DNA from: Negadavirga shengliensis | GTDB taxonomy: Bacteria > Bacteroidota > Bacteroidia > Cytophagales > Cyclobacteriaceae | NCBI RefSeq assembly: GCF_042652345.1 | Contig: NZ_JBHSJJ010000003.1 | Location: 124,001 to 188,000 of the forward strand | Direction of reading: 5' to 3' | DNA length: 64,000 nt | Shown: positions 1-8,447 of the stretch, piece by piece | Layout of the letters: every line of letters begins with the position of its first letter | How positions within the stretch are numbered: the first letter of the stretch is position 1 | The notes under the pieces: generated by a model | The model's input: only the letters and a program-made list of their open reading frames with translations | What the model was told of the DNA's origin: nothing | Database searches by the model: none | Made by a program: the position numbers and the translations under genes

Positions 1-980
1 CCGAAGTCCTCTGACCAACGAAAAGGTGTTCTGATATGTTTGGTCTTTAGTTTAAGGGCTTTGCTTGCGTCGTTGACATACTCCCAGGCTTCGGGATCAT
101 TTTCTGAAGCCTGGAAAGCTTCACAATAGTCGATTGAGACGTTCAATTTGTACTCTTTGGCAATGGCATGGACTAATTTTTCAGCATAAGAAATCATTTT
201 GTCCATGGTTTCATTTTCATAGCTTCTCATGGTAGCCATTACCTTGGCCTCTCCAGGGGTGGTTCCAAAAGCCACTTCACCTAAAACCGCGTGGATGATG
301 GTAATCAGCGCAAAATCGGCAAATGACGCTGGCAGTTTTTCCAATCCTACCATGATTTTACACATGGCCTCTGCTGGACTGTTGCCATCCTCAGGATGGG
401 CGGCATGGCTGGTTTTCCCCTTGAGCGTTATAACCATTCCTGTGGAGGCCGCTGTGAAAACGCCTTTTTTCAGGACTACCTGGTTTTTGTCAAACCCCGG
501 CAGATTGTGGAGAGCGAAGGCATAATCGGGTAATATTTTGTCGAAGCCTTTCGATGCGATTACCTGTTCCGCACCTTCTCCGGTTTCCTCGGAAGGCTGG
601 AAGAGCAACACCACCTTGCCCTTTTTGGGTCTACGGGTAGCCAGTTGCAGTCCAACCCCACACGCTATGGCCATATGGCCATCATGACCACAGGTGTGTG
701 AAACCCCCACATGCTTGCTGATATGCTGAATATTTCCTTCCTCCTGTATAGGAAGCGCATCCAGCTCGGAACGGACCATGGTCGTAGGCCCTTCTTCTTC
801 CCCTTTAAAAATGACCGCAATGCCATTTGGGCCCATGCCTTCCACTACTTCATCCGGGGGAAATTCCCGGAAAAATTTTTTAATTCTGGACGACGTATTT
901 TTTTCCTTTCCGGAGAGTTCCGGGTATTGGTGTAATTCCTTTCTTAAAGAAACCAACTTATTCAAATCCGGTTTGTTCAT
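1..980 (-). CDS. M20D-family amidohydrolase (N-acyl amino acid hydrolase type), 3' end cut by window
   Basis: A zinc-dependent amidohydrolase of peptidase family M20, subfamily D, which removes acyl groups from N-acyl amino acids or related amides. Reading the minus strand from the ATG at 978-980 gives about 326 residues before the left edge. The metal-binding motif HTCGHDGH lies at about residues 95-102, and a downstream PSEETGEGA segment holds the catalytic glutamate pair. The last visible residues (FRWSEDF) match the conserved SEDF motif near the C-terminus, so perhaps 60 residues are missing. The usual RADxDALP motif reads RSELDALP. There is no signal peptide, so a cytoplasmic role is likely. 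The exact substrate cannot be told from the sequence. Confidence 0.88.
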   Translation of the reverse strand, partial: MNKPDLNKLVSLRKELHQYPELSGKEKNTSSRIKKFFREFPPDEVVEGMGPNGIAVIFKGEEEGPTTMVRSELDALPIQEEGNIQHISKHVGVSHTCGHDGHMAIACGVGLQLATRRPKKGKVVLLFQPSEETGEGAEQVIASKGFDKILPDYAFALHNLPGFDKNQVVLKKGVFTAASTGMVITLKGKTSHAAHPEDGNSPAEAMCKIMVGLEKLPASFADFALITIIHAVLGEVAFGTTPGEAKVMATMRSYENETMDKMISYAEKLVHAIAKEYKLNVSIDYCEAFQASENDPEAWEYVNDASKALKLKTKHIRTPFRWSEDF

Positions 981-1009
981 GATGGTCTTTATTAAAGTGG
1001 TTTAACTCG

Positions 1010-1696
1010 CTATTTTAATAATGGACAACCGAGCCAAATGTTTGGATCCGGACAGTTGCTTAGATAATAAGTTTTGTCTTTTTCCCCGCATACACCGGGA
1101 TAATCTCCGTGATAGTCTTGTAGGTTGCGGATCAGCTGAAAATGCAGGTGAGGCGGCCAGCCGCCATTTTCTTCTGTACTCCCTAAATGGCCGATCTTTT
1201 CCCCTTGCCGGATTTTTTTTCCGATTGCTAAATTAGCCAAATCCCTCCGGCTGAGATGTCCATATAAACTATAAATAATGATATCATTATGCAATCGGTG
1301 TTCCAAAATAACCGTTGGCCCGTAATTTCCAAAACCGATATTGTCCTTGAACCCGTGAATAAGACCACCAACGGGACAATATACCGGATGACCCGCGGCA
1401 GTCCAGATGTCTATTCCCAGATGGATGTTTCTATAATCCATAGAAGCCTGTGCAAATACCTGGCTTCTTGAATAAATCTGCCTGTTTTCACCATAGCCCC
1501 CAACGGCAAACATAGCCTTGTTTTCCTCCATCTGACGTTCTATGTGTTTGATGAAATTTTGGTTATTTACAAAATCAACTTCATTTAATTTTGGATTGGT
1601 TTTGCTTAGATCAAGGACAAACGTATTCCCCGCATGCAGTTCAGCTCCCATAATGGGGTAGGTTGTGGTCGGTGTCTGAAGTAAGTCCCGGTGCAT
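1010..1696 (-). CDS. M23-family metallopeptidase (LytM-like peptidoglycan hydrolase)
   Basis: A zinc endopeptidase domain that in this family cuts peptide cross-links of peptidoglycan. The M23 signature is present: HLGIDIW (first His and Asp ligands), YSLYGHLS, and the HLHF motif near the C-terminus, followed by a GDYPGVC segment. The start is uncertain. The ATG at 1696 gives 229 residues, which I judge typical for the Bacteroidota members, but the frame stays open upstream through protein-like sequence, with a TTG at 1768 and an ATG at 1894. The longest version would overlap the divergent gene at 1804 head to head by 91 bases. No clear signal peptide is visible in the short form. Confidence 0.82.
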   Translation of the reverse strand: MHRDLLQTPTTTYPIMGAELHAGNTFVLDLSKTNPKLNEVDFVNNQNFIKHIERQMEENKAMFAVGGYGENRQIYSRSQVFAQASMDYRNIHLGIDIWTAAGHPVYCPVGGLIHGFKDNIGFGNYGPTVILEHRLHNDIIIYSLYGHLSRRDLANLAIGKKIRQGEKIGHLGSTEENGGWPPHLHFQLIRNLQDYHGDYPGVCGEKDKTYYLSNCPDPNIWLGCPLLK

Positions 1697-1803
1697 GTCA
1701 TTCAATATATGAAAATTATTTTGATGAGCGGCTTTTAGAAAATATTTTGCAAAAACAGAATCCCGCAATTGGCTGTAATCATAATTAAGTGCAATTTTAA
1801 GGC

Positions 1804-2760
1804 ATGAATAACCCCGGTTTACCTCGTTTGGATGAAATACAACAAGCGCGTGCCAGGATCGACCATATGATTCACTGGACACCCTTGCTGACAAGTACCG
1901 CAGTGAACAAGATGGCCCGGTGCCAGGTTTATTTTAAATGCGAAAACCTGCAAAAAACAGGAGCCTTCAAGGCGAGGGGAGCAGCCAACGCGGTGATGAA
2001 ACTGGGTGAGGAAGCAAAAGAGAACGGTGTGGCAACCCATTCCAGTGGTAATCACGCCGCCGCTCTTGCCAGAGCCGCAGGTGAAGCCGGTGTCCCTTCT
2101 TTTATCGTGATGCCGTCCACGGCCCCGGAAGTCAAGAAGAAAGCAGTAAGGAGTTATGGCGGAGAGATCATTGAATGCGAACCTACCTTATCCGCCCGTG
2201 AAGCAACGTTGGAAAAAATCGTTGATAGAACCGGAGCAACATTTATTCCCCCGTATGATCATTGGGATGTGATAGAGGGTCAGGCTACTTGTGCCTGGGA
2301 AATAGGACAGGAAGGAATTGTCTTTGATACGATCATGGCTCCGGTAGGAGGAGGGGGGCTGCTCGCAGGTACTGCGTTGAGCACACATTACCTGTCGCCG
2401 AGGACAAAAGTCATTGCGGGTGAACCCCAAGGTGCGGATGATGCGTACAGGTCTTTCAAAGCAAAAAAAATCATACCTGTACAAAACCCTGACACGATAG
2501 CTGACGGATTGTTGACATTATTGGGCAAAAAAAATTTTGAGGTTATTGTTCAATATGTTCAAGATATTCTCACCGTCAATGATGAGGAAATTATCGCTGC
2601 AATGCGGATCATTTTTGAAAGAATGAAGCTAGTGGTGGAGCCCAGTGCAGCGGTTCCATTGGCGGCGCTGCTAAAAAACAAGGAAAAATTTGAAGGAGAA
2701 AAGGTAGCCATCATCCTGTCGGGTGGCAATGTGGACGTCAGCCATCTGCCGTTCGGGTAG
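1804..2760 (+). CDS. PLP-dependent serine racemase / threonine dehydratase family enzyme
   Basis: A fold-type II pyridoxal-phosphate enzyme of 318 residues that racemises or deaminates L-serine or L-threonine. The PLP-binding lysine lies in KTGAFKARGA (about Lys56). The SSGNHAAALA loop binds the substrate carboxylate, and the VGGGGLLAG loop binds the cofactor phosphate. The C-terminal SGGN motif is also present. The length fits serine racemase and biodegradative threonine dehydratase, and there is no ACT regulatory domain as in biosynthetic IlvA. Racemase and dehydratase activities overlap in this family, so the sequence alone does not settle which dominates. It is divergently arranged with the M23 peptidase gene. 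Confidence 0.88.
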   Translation: MNNPGLPRLDEIQQARARIDHMIHWTPLLTSTAVNKMARCQVYFKCENLQKTGAFKARGAANAVMKLGEEAKENGVATHSSGNHAAALARAAGEAGVPSFIVMPSTAPEVKKKAVRSYGGEIIECEPTLSAREATLEKIVDRTGATFIPPYDHWDVIEGQATCAWEIGQEGIVFDTIMAPVGGGGLLAGTALSTHYLSPRTKVIAGEPQGADDAYRSFKAKKIIPVQNPDTIADGLLTLLGKKNFEVIVQYVQDILTVNDEEIIAAMRIIFERMKLVVEPSAAVPLAALLKNKEKFEGEKVAIILSGGNVDVSHLPFG

Positions 2761-2827
2761 TAGCAGATTATTTCCCCGGCCATATAGATCCGTCTTCCAT
2801 GAAATCAAATCATGGTTTTTACCCTAC

Positions 2828-3982
2828 TCATACGCCTACTTCATACAGCGTTTTGAGTTGCCCGATGGTGTAGTCCACATCTTCTACTGTATTGAACCTG
2901 CTAAAAGAGAAACGTACAGATTCTTTTTCGGGCGAAACCTGTAACGACCGTAAAACGTGGGATCCAAGGGTTGCCCCACTGCTGCAGGCAGATCCGCCGG
3001 AAGCGGAGATCCCTTCGAGGTCCAGATTGAACAACAGCATGCCTTGGTTATTGGAGGAAGCAGGGAAACTGACGTTGAGAACGGTATATAGGCTGTTTTC
3101 CAAATCTCCGGAACGCCCGTTAAAGCTTACGCCGGGGATGGCGCTTTCCAAACTTTCTTTGAAATGCTTTTTTAGCGCAATGATTTTTTTCCGGTGACCT
3201 TCCATATCTTCGTACGCTATTTCCAGGGCTTTGGCCAACCCTATGATACCGGCTACGTTTTCTGTGCCGCCCCGCATGTTTCTTTCCTGGGAACCTCCAA
3301 GGATATAAGGCTTTATTTTTTTGTTCTTATTCACGTAAAGAAACCCTGAACCTTTGGGACCATGAAACTTATGGGCCGAACCGACCATCGCATTCAGCGG
3401 TAAATCATTGAGGCGGTGGACATAATGTCCCACGGTTTGCACCGTATCTGAATGGAAAAAGGCACCAAATTCCTGACAGATATTGCCTATGGCTTCTATG
3501 TCGTTGATGTTGCCGATTTCATTGTTACCATGCATCAGGGATACCAATGCGCGGGGCTGTTGTTGAAGCAGGGCCTTCAGCTGATCAAGGTCCAGATTGC
3601 CTTGGCCATCCGTGTCCAACAAAGTGCGCCCTATGCCTTTTTCCGCAACACATCTGTCTGTTATGTGTAACACGGCATGGTGCTCTAAGGGAGAGGTGAT
3701 GATGTGCTCAAGGGAGAAACTTTCCAGTGCACTGAAGATGGCCGTATTGTCTGCCTCTGTGCCTCCAGAAGTAAAAAAAACCTCACCGGGTGTGGTATTG
3801 AGCAATTCTGCTACCTTTTTTCTGGCTTTTTCTATGGCGGCCCTCACTTCTCTCCCATGGGCATGGACAGAGGAAGGATTGCCATAATGCTCCCTTAAAA
3901 AAGGCAACATGGCTTCAAGTACCCTCTCGTCCAATGCGGTGGTAGCAGCATTGTCAAAGTAGATTCTTCTTTTTTGGAGCAT
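2828..3982 (-). CDS. cysteine desulfurase (NifS/IscS class V aminotransferase family)
   Basis: A PLP enzyme that moves sulfur from cysteine to an active-site cysteine for iron-sulfur cluster or thio-cofactor synthesis. The N-terminus has the family signature YFDNAATT. The PLP lysine is in GSAHKFHGPKG (about Lys205). The substrate histidine is in the LEHHAV segment, and the catalytic cysteine is in GGSACSSG near residue 333. At 384 residues it has the usual length. It lies 17 bases downstream of glmM on the same strand, so the two may be co-transcribed. No scaffold protein (IscU) or SufBCD gene is in the window, so whether it serves Fe-S or tRNA thiolation is open. Confidence 0.93.
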   Translation of the reverse strand: MLQKRRIYFDNAATTALDERVLEAMLPFLREHYGNPSSVHAHGREVRAAIEKARKKVAELLNTTPGEVFFTSGGTEADNTAIFSALESFSLEHIITSPLEHHAVLHITDRCVAEKGIGRTLLDTDGQGNLDLDQLKALLQQQPRALVSLMHGNNEIGNINDIEAIGNICQEFGAFFHSDTVQTVGHYVHRLNDLPLNAMVGSAHKFHGPKGSGFLYVNKNKKIKPYILGGSQERNMRGGTENVAGIIGLAKALEIAYEDMEGHRKKIIALKKHFKESLESAIPGVSFNGRSGDLENSLYTVLNVSFPASSNNQGMLLFNLDLEGISASGGSACSSGATLGSHVLRSLQVSPEKESVRFSFSRFNTVEDVDYTIGQLKTLYEVGV

Positions 3983-3999
3983 AATACGTGTATGACGAG

Positions 4000-5391
4000 C
4001 TATTCTTTTTCTGAAATAATCTCTTTGATGTCAAGGATGAGCTTGTTGGCCAGATGGTCTGCGGTGACAGAAGTTTCTGATTCCGAATATATCCTGATAA
4101 TGGGTTCCGTGTTGGATTTGCGGAGATGAACCCATTCTTTTTCGAATTCTATTTTTATACCGTCTATATCATTGATAGGATGCTTCTGGTATTTCTTTCT
4201 GATCTGTTCCAGGATCTTATCGGTATTGATATTCGCGTTGAGTTCTATCTTGTTTTTCGAGATATAATAATTGGGATAGGTGGCTCTAAGACGGCTAACC
4301 GACTTCCCGAATTTGGCAAGATGGGTGAGAAACAGTCCTATACCCACCAAAGCGTCTCTGCCATAATGTGACGCCGGATAGATGATGCCGCCGTTTCCTT
4401 CACCTCCGATAACCGCTTGGGTTTCTTTCATTTTAGTCACCACATTGACTTCACCTACAGCAGCCGCATGATAGGTGCCCCCCCTTTTTTCGGTAATATC
4501 CCTGAGGGCTCTGGTGGAACTTAAATTAGATACTGTGTTTCCTTGTTGATGGGAAAGTATATAATCGGCTACTGCCACCAGGGTGTATTCTTCCCCAAAG
4601 AAGCTGCCATCTTCATTCAGGAAAGCCAGTCTGTCTACGTCTGGATCTACCACGATGCCCAGATCATAATGCCCGTTTTCCAGTTTTATGGAAATGTCTC
4701 TCAGGTGTTCCGGAAGGGGTTCCGGATTATGAGGGAACTGGCCGTTGGGCTGACAGTACATCTCCTCTACCGTTTCCACGCCAAGCGCCTTTAAAAGTTT
4801 GGGCACAACAATCCCACCGGTGGAATTGACACAGTCTACTACAATTTTGAATTTTCTTTGGGCAATGGCTTCCCTGTCTACCAGGTCCAGGTCCAATACA
4901 TGCTGTATGTGCCTGTCCATATAATCACTTATTTGGGTATAAGCCCCCAGTTTTTTCACCTCTGCAAAACGGAAATTCCCATTCTCTGCCTTGTCCAGGA
5001 CTTCCTGCCCTTCCGCGGCTGAAATGAATTCCCCTTCGTGGTTCAGCAATTTCAAGGCATTCCACTGTATAGGATTATGACTGGCCGTGATGATAATCCC
5101 GCCTCCGGCTTCTTCCAGCGGAACGGCCAATTCGACTGTCGGGGTGGTACTCAGGCCCAAATCGATGACATTGACGCCAAGGCCTTGAAGAGTACTGGCG
5201 ATCAGTTTTGAAACCATCTCACCGGATATACGTGCATCCCTGCCGATCACCACTTTGGGATTGTCGGTCTTTTCCATCACCCATGAGCCATACGCGGCGG
5301 AAAATTTTACAATGTCTAAGGGAGTGAGGCCTTCACCTGGAGGGCCACCGATGGTGCCCCTGATACCGGAAATTGATTTGATTAGTGCCAC
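4000..5391 (-). CDS. glmM: phosphoglucosamine mutase
   Basis: This enzyme interconverts glucosamine-6-phosphate and glucosamine-1-phosphate on the route to UDP-GlcNAc for peptidoglycan and lipopolysaccharide. The phosphoserine loop TASHNP is at residues 102-107 (Ser104). The magnesium site DPDVDR, the sugar-binding GGEGNGG segment and a C-terminal phosphate-binding RKSNTEPIIR motif are all visible, covering the four alpha-D-phosphohexomutase domains. At 463 residues it has the usual length. Phosphomannomutase and phosphoglucomutase share this fold, and GlmM is favoured by overall resemblance to Bacteroidota proteins annotated as such. The cysteine desulfurase gene follows closely. Confidence 0.87.
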   Translation of the reverse strand: MALIKSISGIRGTIGGPPGEGLTPLDIVKFSAAYGSWVMEKTDNPKVVIGRDARISGEMVSKLIASTLQGLGVNVIDLGLSTTPTVELAVPLEEAGGGIIITASHNPIQWNALKLLNHEGEFISAAEGQEVLDKAENGNFRFAEVKKLGAYTQISDYMDRHIQHVLDLDLVDREAIAQRKFKIVVDCVNSTGGIVVPKLLKALGVETVEEMYCQPNGQFPHNPEPLPEHLRDISIKLENGHYDLGIVVDPDVDRLAFLNEDGSFFGEEYTLVAVADYILSHQQGNTVSNLSSTRALRDITEKRGGTYHAAAVGEVNVVTKMKETQAVIGGEGNGGIIYPASHYGRDALVGIGLFLTHLAKFGKSVSRLRATYPNYYISKNKIELNANINTDKILEQIRKKYQKHPINDIDGIKIEFEKEWVHLRKSNTEPIIRIYSESETSVTADHLANKLILDIKEIISEKE

Positions 5392-5449
5392 TTAAAGAAA
5401 TATTATGTTGGGTGTTAAAAAAGAATGATTCATTATTATCGGTCACATA

Positions 5450-5680
5450 TTATTTGAACTTGGCCATCACTTTATCGACCTCATTGTCGGGATTTCCGCA
5501 AGAAGAACCATCGTCTATCTTTTTCCCACAATACCCGCAGGTCTCGCCGTCCTTGTTCAAATAAGGGTTTTGTGAAGCGCAAGTCCCCTTAAACTGTCCA
5601 TTTTTCAGGAAAATCAGCCTCACGGACATCAATATAAAAAATAGTGCGATAAATGCCAATGTCAAATATACAGTTGTCAT
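5450..5680 (-). CDS. small single-pass membrane protein with paired cysteines
   Basis: A 76-residue protein with an N-terminal hydrophobic segment (about residues 3-24) and a polar tail containing four cysteines: one in GTCASQ, a CGYC pair, and one in SSCGN. This spacing could bind zinc or form disulfides. I know similar short proteins only as conserved hypotheticals of Bacteroidota. A TAAATTTG -7-like box lies on the minus strand at 5697-5704, just before the start, although no TTG element is placed correctly upstream of it. It sits between glmM and the divergent mazG. Function is unknown. Confidence 0.75.
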   Translation of the reverse strand: MTTVYLTLAFIALFFILMSVRLIFLKNGQFKGTCASQNPYLNKDGETCGYCGKKIDDGSSCGNPDNEVDKVMAKFK

Positions 5681-5755
5681 ATCAAATTAATTTCTGCAAA
5701 TTTACGTATTACTTTCAAAACGTTTATACATTACCATAAGTTTCCCCCCTATTTT

Positions 5756-6556
5756 ATGACACTACCTTATGACAGGAAATCGCAGCTAGAGGCTTTTGAC
5801 AGGTTGCTGACCATAATGGATGAATTGAGGGAAAAATGTCCTTGGGATAAAAAGCAAACTATTGAAAGCCTTAGGCACCTTACCATAGAAGAGACTTTCG
5901 AACTGTCGGATGCTATTTTGGACAATGACCTCGATGAGATCAAAAATGAACTGGGAGACATACTGCTGCATATTGTTTTTTATGCCAGGATAGGTTCAGA
6001 AAAGAAAGCTTTTGATATGGCTTCTGTCATCAATCAATTGAACGAAAAACTGATCCGGAGGCACCCCCATATATATGGAGAGACACAAGCTGAAGACGAA
6101 GAGACGGTAAAACAAAACTGGGAGAAAATAAAACTGCAGGAGAAAGGCAATGAAAGTGTGTTGGGAGGAGTGCCGAGATCCCTTCCTGCCCTTATCAAGG
6201 CCATGCGGATCCAGGAAAAAGCGCGGGGCGTAGGGTTTGACTGGGAAGAAAAGCATCAGGTATGGGCGAAGGTAGAAGAAGAGATGGCGGAATTCAAGGA
6301 AGTTTTTGATGCCGAAGGGGACACGCATCCGGATAAGGAAAAAGCGACAGCTGAATTTGGAGACCTGCTTTTTTCGTTAATCAATTATGCCCGGTTCATT
6401 GATATCAATCCGGAAGAGGCCCTGGAAAAAACCAACCGCAAGTTTATACACCGCTTTCAGTATCTAGAGAATGCTGCAAGAAACTCGGGGAAAACGTTAT
6501 CCGAAATGAGTCTGGCGGAAATGGATGTCTTTTGGGAAGAGGCAAAAAAACATTAA
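5756..6556 (+). CDS. mazG: nucleoside triphosphate pyrophosphohydrolase MazG
   Basis: A house-cleaning enzyme that hydrolyses (d)NTPs to monophosphates plus pyrophosphate. Two MazG repeats are visible in 266 residues. The first has the metal-binding pattern EETFELSDA followed by ELGDILLHIVFYA, and the second has EEEMAEFKE followed by EFGDLLFSLINYA. The PWDKKQT segment near residue 30 is typical of the long E. coli-like MazG. The start codon lies 75 bases from the divergent small membrane protein. The gene is followed by the gap with DnaA-box-like sequences. Confidence 0.94.
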   Translation: MTLPYDRKSQLEAFDRLLTIMDELREKCPWDKKQTIESLRHLTIEETFELSDAILDNDLDEIKNELGDILLHIVFYARIGSEKKAFDMASVINQLNEKLIRRHPHIYGETQAEDEETVKQNWEKIKLQEKGNESVLGGVPRSLPALIKAMRIQEKARGVGFDWEEKHQVWAKVEEEMAEFKEVFDAEGDTHPDKEKATAEFGDLLFSLINYARFIDINPEEALEKTNRKFIHRFQYLENAARNSGKTLSEMSLAEMDVFWEEAKKH

Positions 6557-6592
6557 AATCTGGCGGAAAAAAATTTTATTCTGAACAGGGAG

Positions 6593-6751
6593 TTATCCAC
6601 TTTTTCAAAAATAGCTGGAACGGCAAAAAATTCATTTACAGCAGGTTATCCACAAAAACACTTTTTTGGGTCATGGATTAATTACCTGTAAAACAGTAAG
6701 TTATACCTATTTCTTTCATCTATGTGGATAAGTGTGGAAAGATGTGGATAA
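6593..6751. other. candidate replication origin: cluster of DnaA-box-like 9-mers
   Basis: The 359-base gap between mazG and the GH3 gene (6557-6915) codes for nothing I can see, but it holds two perfect or near-perfect DnaA boxes in each direction. TTATCCACT is at 6593-6601, TTATCCACA at 6646-6654, and TGTGGATAA at 6723-6731 and again at 6743-6751. Between the last two lies a degenerate copy, TGTGGAAAG, at 6733-6741, so three copies start exactly 10 bases apart. An AT-rich stretch follows at about 6866-6893. DnaA boxes spaced by one helical turn next to an AT-rich region are typical of bacterial origins. The flanking genes point into the gap. A DnaA-controlled non-origin site remains possible. 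Confidence 0.55.
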
Positions 6752-6915
6752 AAATTTCTTGTTTATTGGAATCTAAAAATACGGTTTGCCAGGCCATTTT
6801 CTGACTTTCGTTCAAAGCCGGTTTCCTTCTTTCCCTGATATGGATTTTTGACGGATGGAGGGCGGTTTTTAATATAAAATTTTGAAAATTATCAGGGCAA
6901 TAAAATCCCCTTACT

Positions 6916-8433
6916 TCAAAGGAATTTTATGATCTCATCGATGTATTCACGGTTGTTGGAGAGCCGGGGAACTTTGTTCTGTCCCCCAAGTTTTCCTTTG
7001 GATTTCAGCCATTTTTCAAACAGCCCCTCCCGGGCAAAATGCACTATGGGTTTTTTAAGCACCATATCTTTATATCTTTTTGCATCATAATCAGAATTGA
7101 TTTCCCTCAGGTACTGATCGAGTTTATCTCTAAATAATTCTTTATCCTTTGGTGGGAATGTAAACTCTACAACCCACTCATGGGCTCCCTGGTTTTCCTT
7201 GTCTCCATAATAGATAGGAGCGGCAGTGAAATTTTTTATCGATGTGTGGAGTTCTTTACAGGCCTTTTCCATGGCCTTTTCGGCATTTTCTACGATAACT
7301 TCTTCCCCAAAGGCATTGATGAAATGCTTTGTCCGGCCGGTAATCCTTATGCGGTAAGGGCTCAGCGAAGTGAATTTTACCGTGTCACCGATTTTGTACC
7401 GCCAGAGTCCCGCGTTGGTGGTAATGATGATGGCATAATTCTGATCCACCGCCACTTCTTCCAACGGAATACATTTGGGATTCTCGCGGTCCCATTCTTC
7501 CATGGGTATAAATTCATAGAATATGCCGTAATCCAGCATCAGAAGCAGATCCTCGGACTCTTTTTGGTCCTGGATTCCAAAAAAGCCCTCAGAGGCATTG
7601 TATGTTTCCATATAATGCATGTCTCCTGTGGGAATAAGCTCATGGAAGAGATGCCTGTAGGGACCAAAAGCCACTGCCCCGTGAAAAAAGACCTCCAGGT
7701 CGGGCCATACCTCTTTGATGTTTTGGCTTTGCGTGATGTCCAGAATCCTCTGAAGCAGGACAAGTGTCCAGGTGGGGACACCGGTAAGGCTGGTTACGTT
7801 CTCTTTTATCGTTTCCCGGGCCATGCGCTCTATTTTTTCCTCCCATTCGCTCATCAGGGCCGTTTCCAAGCTGGGCGTTCGTGCAAACTGGGCCCACATG
7901 GGGAGATTTTGCATGATTACGGCAGATATATCCCCGTAATAGCTGTTCTTGTTCTGATCCAAATGATTGATTTGGTGGCTGCCTCCGATGGACAGGCTTT
8001 TGCCGGTAAACAGCCTGGTTTCCGGATAATTGGTGATATATAGAGAAAGCATGTCTTTTCCTCCTTTGAAATGGCAGTCTTCCAGACTTTCGGGAGAGAC
8101 GGGTATAAATTTGCTTCTGGCTCCGGTGGTACCGGAGGATTTCGAAAACCAGTTAATATCACTCGGCCAAATGACATTTTGGGTGCCTTTCATGGTATCT
8201 TCAATGTAGGGCATCATTTGCTCGTAATCGTGGACCGGGACCTGCCGGCAAAAATCAGAATAAGATGATATGCTGTTAAAATGGTATTTTTTTCCAAATC
8301 GAGTGTCTTTTGCCATATGAATGAGCTTGAAAAGAATCTCTCTTTGGACTTCAATGGGTTGGTTTTTAAATTTTTCAATCTGGCCTATCCTGTTTTTGAA
8401 TATCCAGGTCATAAAAGTATTGATGACTTCCAT
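6916..8433 (-). CDS. GH3-family acyl-adenylating (acyl acid amido synthetase-like) protein
   Basis: A 505-residue member of the GH3 family, best known from plants, where the enzymes adenylate carboxylic acids such as jasmonate or auxin and join them to amino acids. The three adenylation motifs are visible: SSGTTGARSKF for the phosphate loop, YNASEGFFG for the second, and YKIGDTVKF for the third. Bacterial members are common in Bacteroidota, but I know of no established substrate. There is no signal peptide. The stop codon faces the candidate origin. The gene lies 14 bases from lptB on the same strand, so co-transcription is likely. Confidence 0.85.
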   Translation of the reverse strand: MEVINTFMTWIFKNRIGQIEKFKNQPIEVQREILFKLIHMAKDTRFGKKYHFNSISSYSDFCRQVPVHDYEQMMPYIEDTMKGTQNVIWPSDINWFSKSSGTTGARSKFIPVSPESLEDCHFKGGKDMLSLYITNYPETRLFTGKSLSIGGSHQINHLDQNKNSYYGDISAVIMQNLPMWAQFARTPSLETALMSEWEEKIERMARETIKENVTSLTGVPTWTLVLLQRILDITQSQNIKEVWPDLEVFFHGAVAFGPYRHLFHELIPTGDMHYMETYNASEGFFGIQDQKESEDLLLMLDYGIFYEFIPMEEWDRENPKCIPLEEVAVDQNYAIIITTNAGLWRYKIGDTVKFTSLSPYRIRITGRTKHFINAFGEEVIVENAEKAMEKACKELHTSIKNFTAAPIYYGDKENQGAHEWVVEFTFPPKDKELFRDKLDQYLREINSDYDAKRYKDMVLKKPIVHFAREGLFEKWLKSKGKLGGQNKVPRLSNNREYIDEIIKFL

Positions 8434-8447
8434 ATAGGGGTAGTTGG

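Noticed and set aside
7180..8043. 287-codon plus-strand ORF opposite the GH3 gene
   Set aside because: Antisense to a gene with intact motifs; composition rich in Cys, Phe and Gly and no domain.
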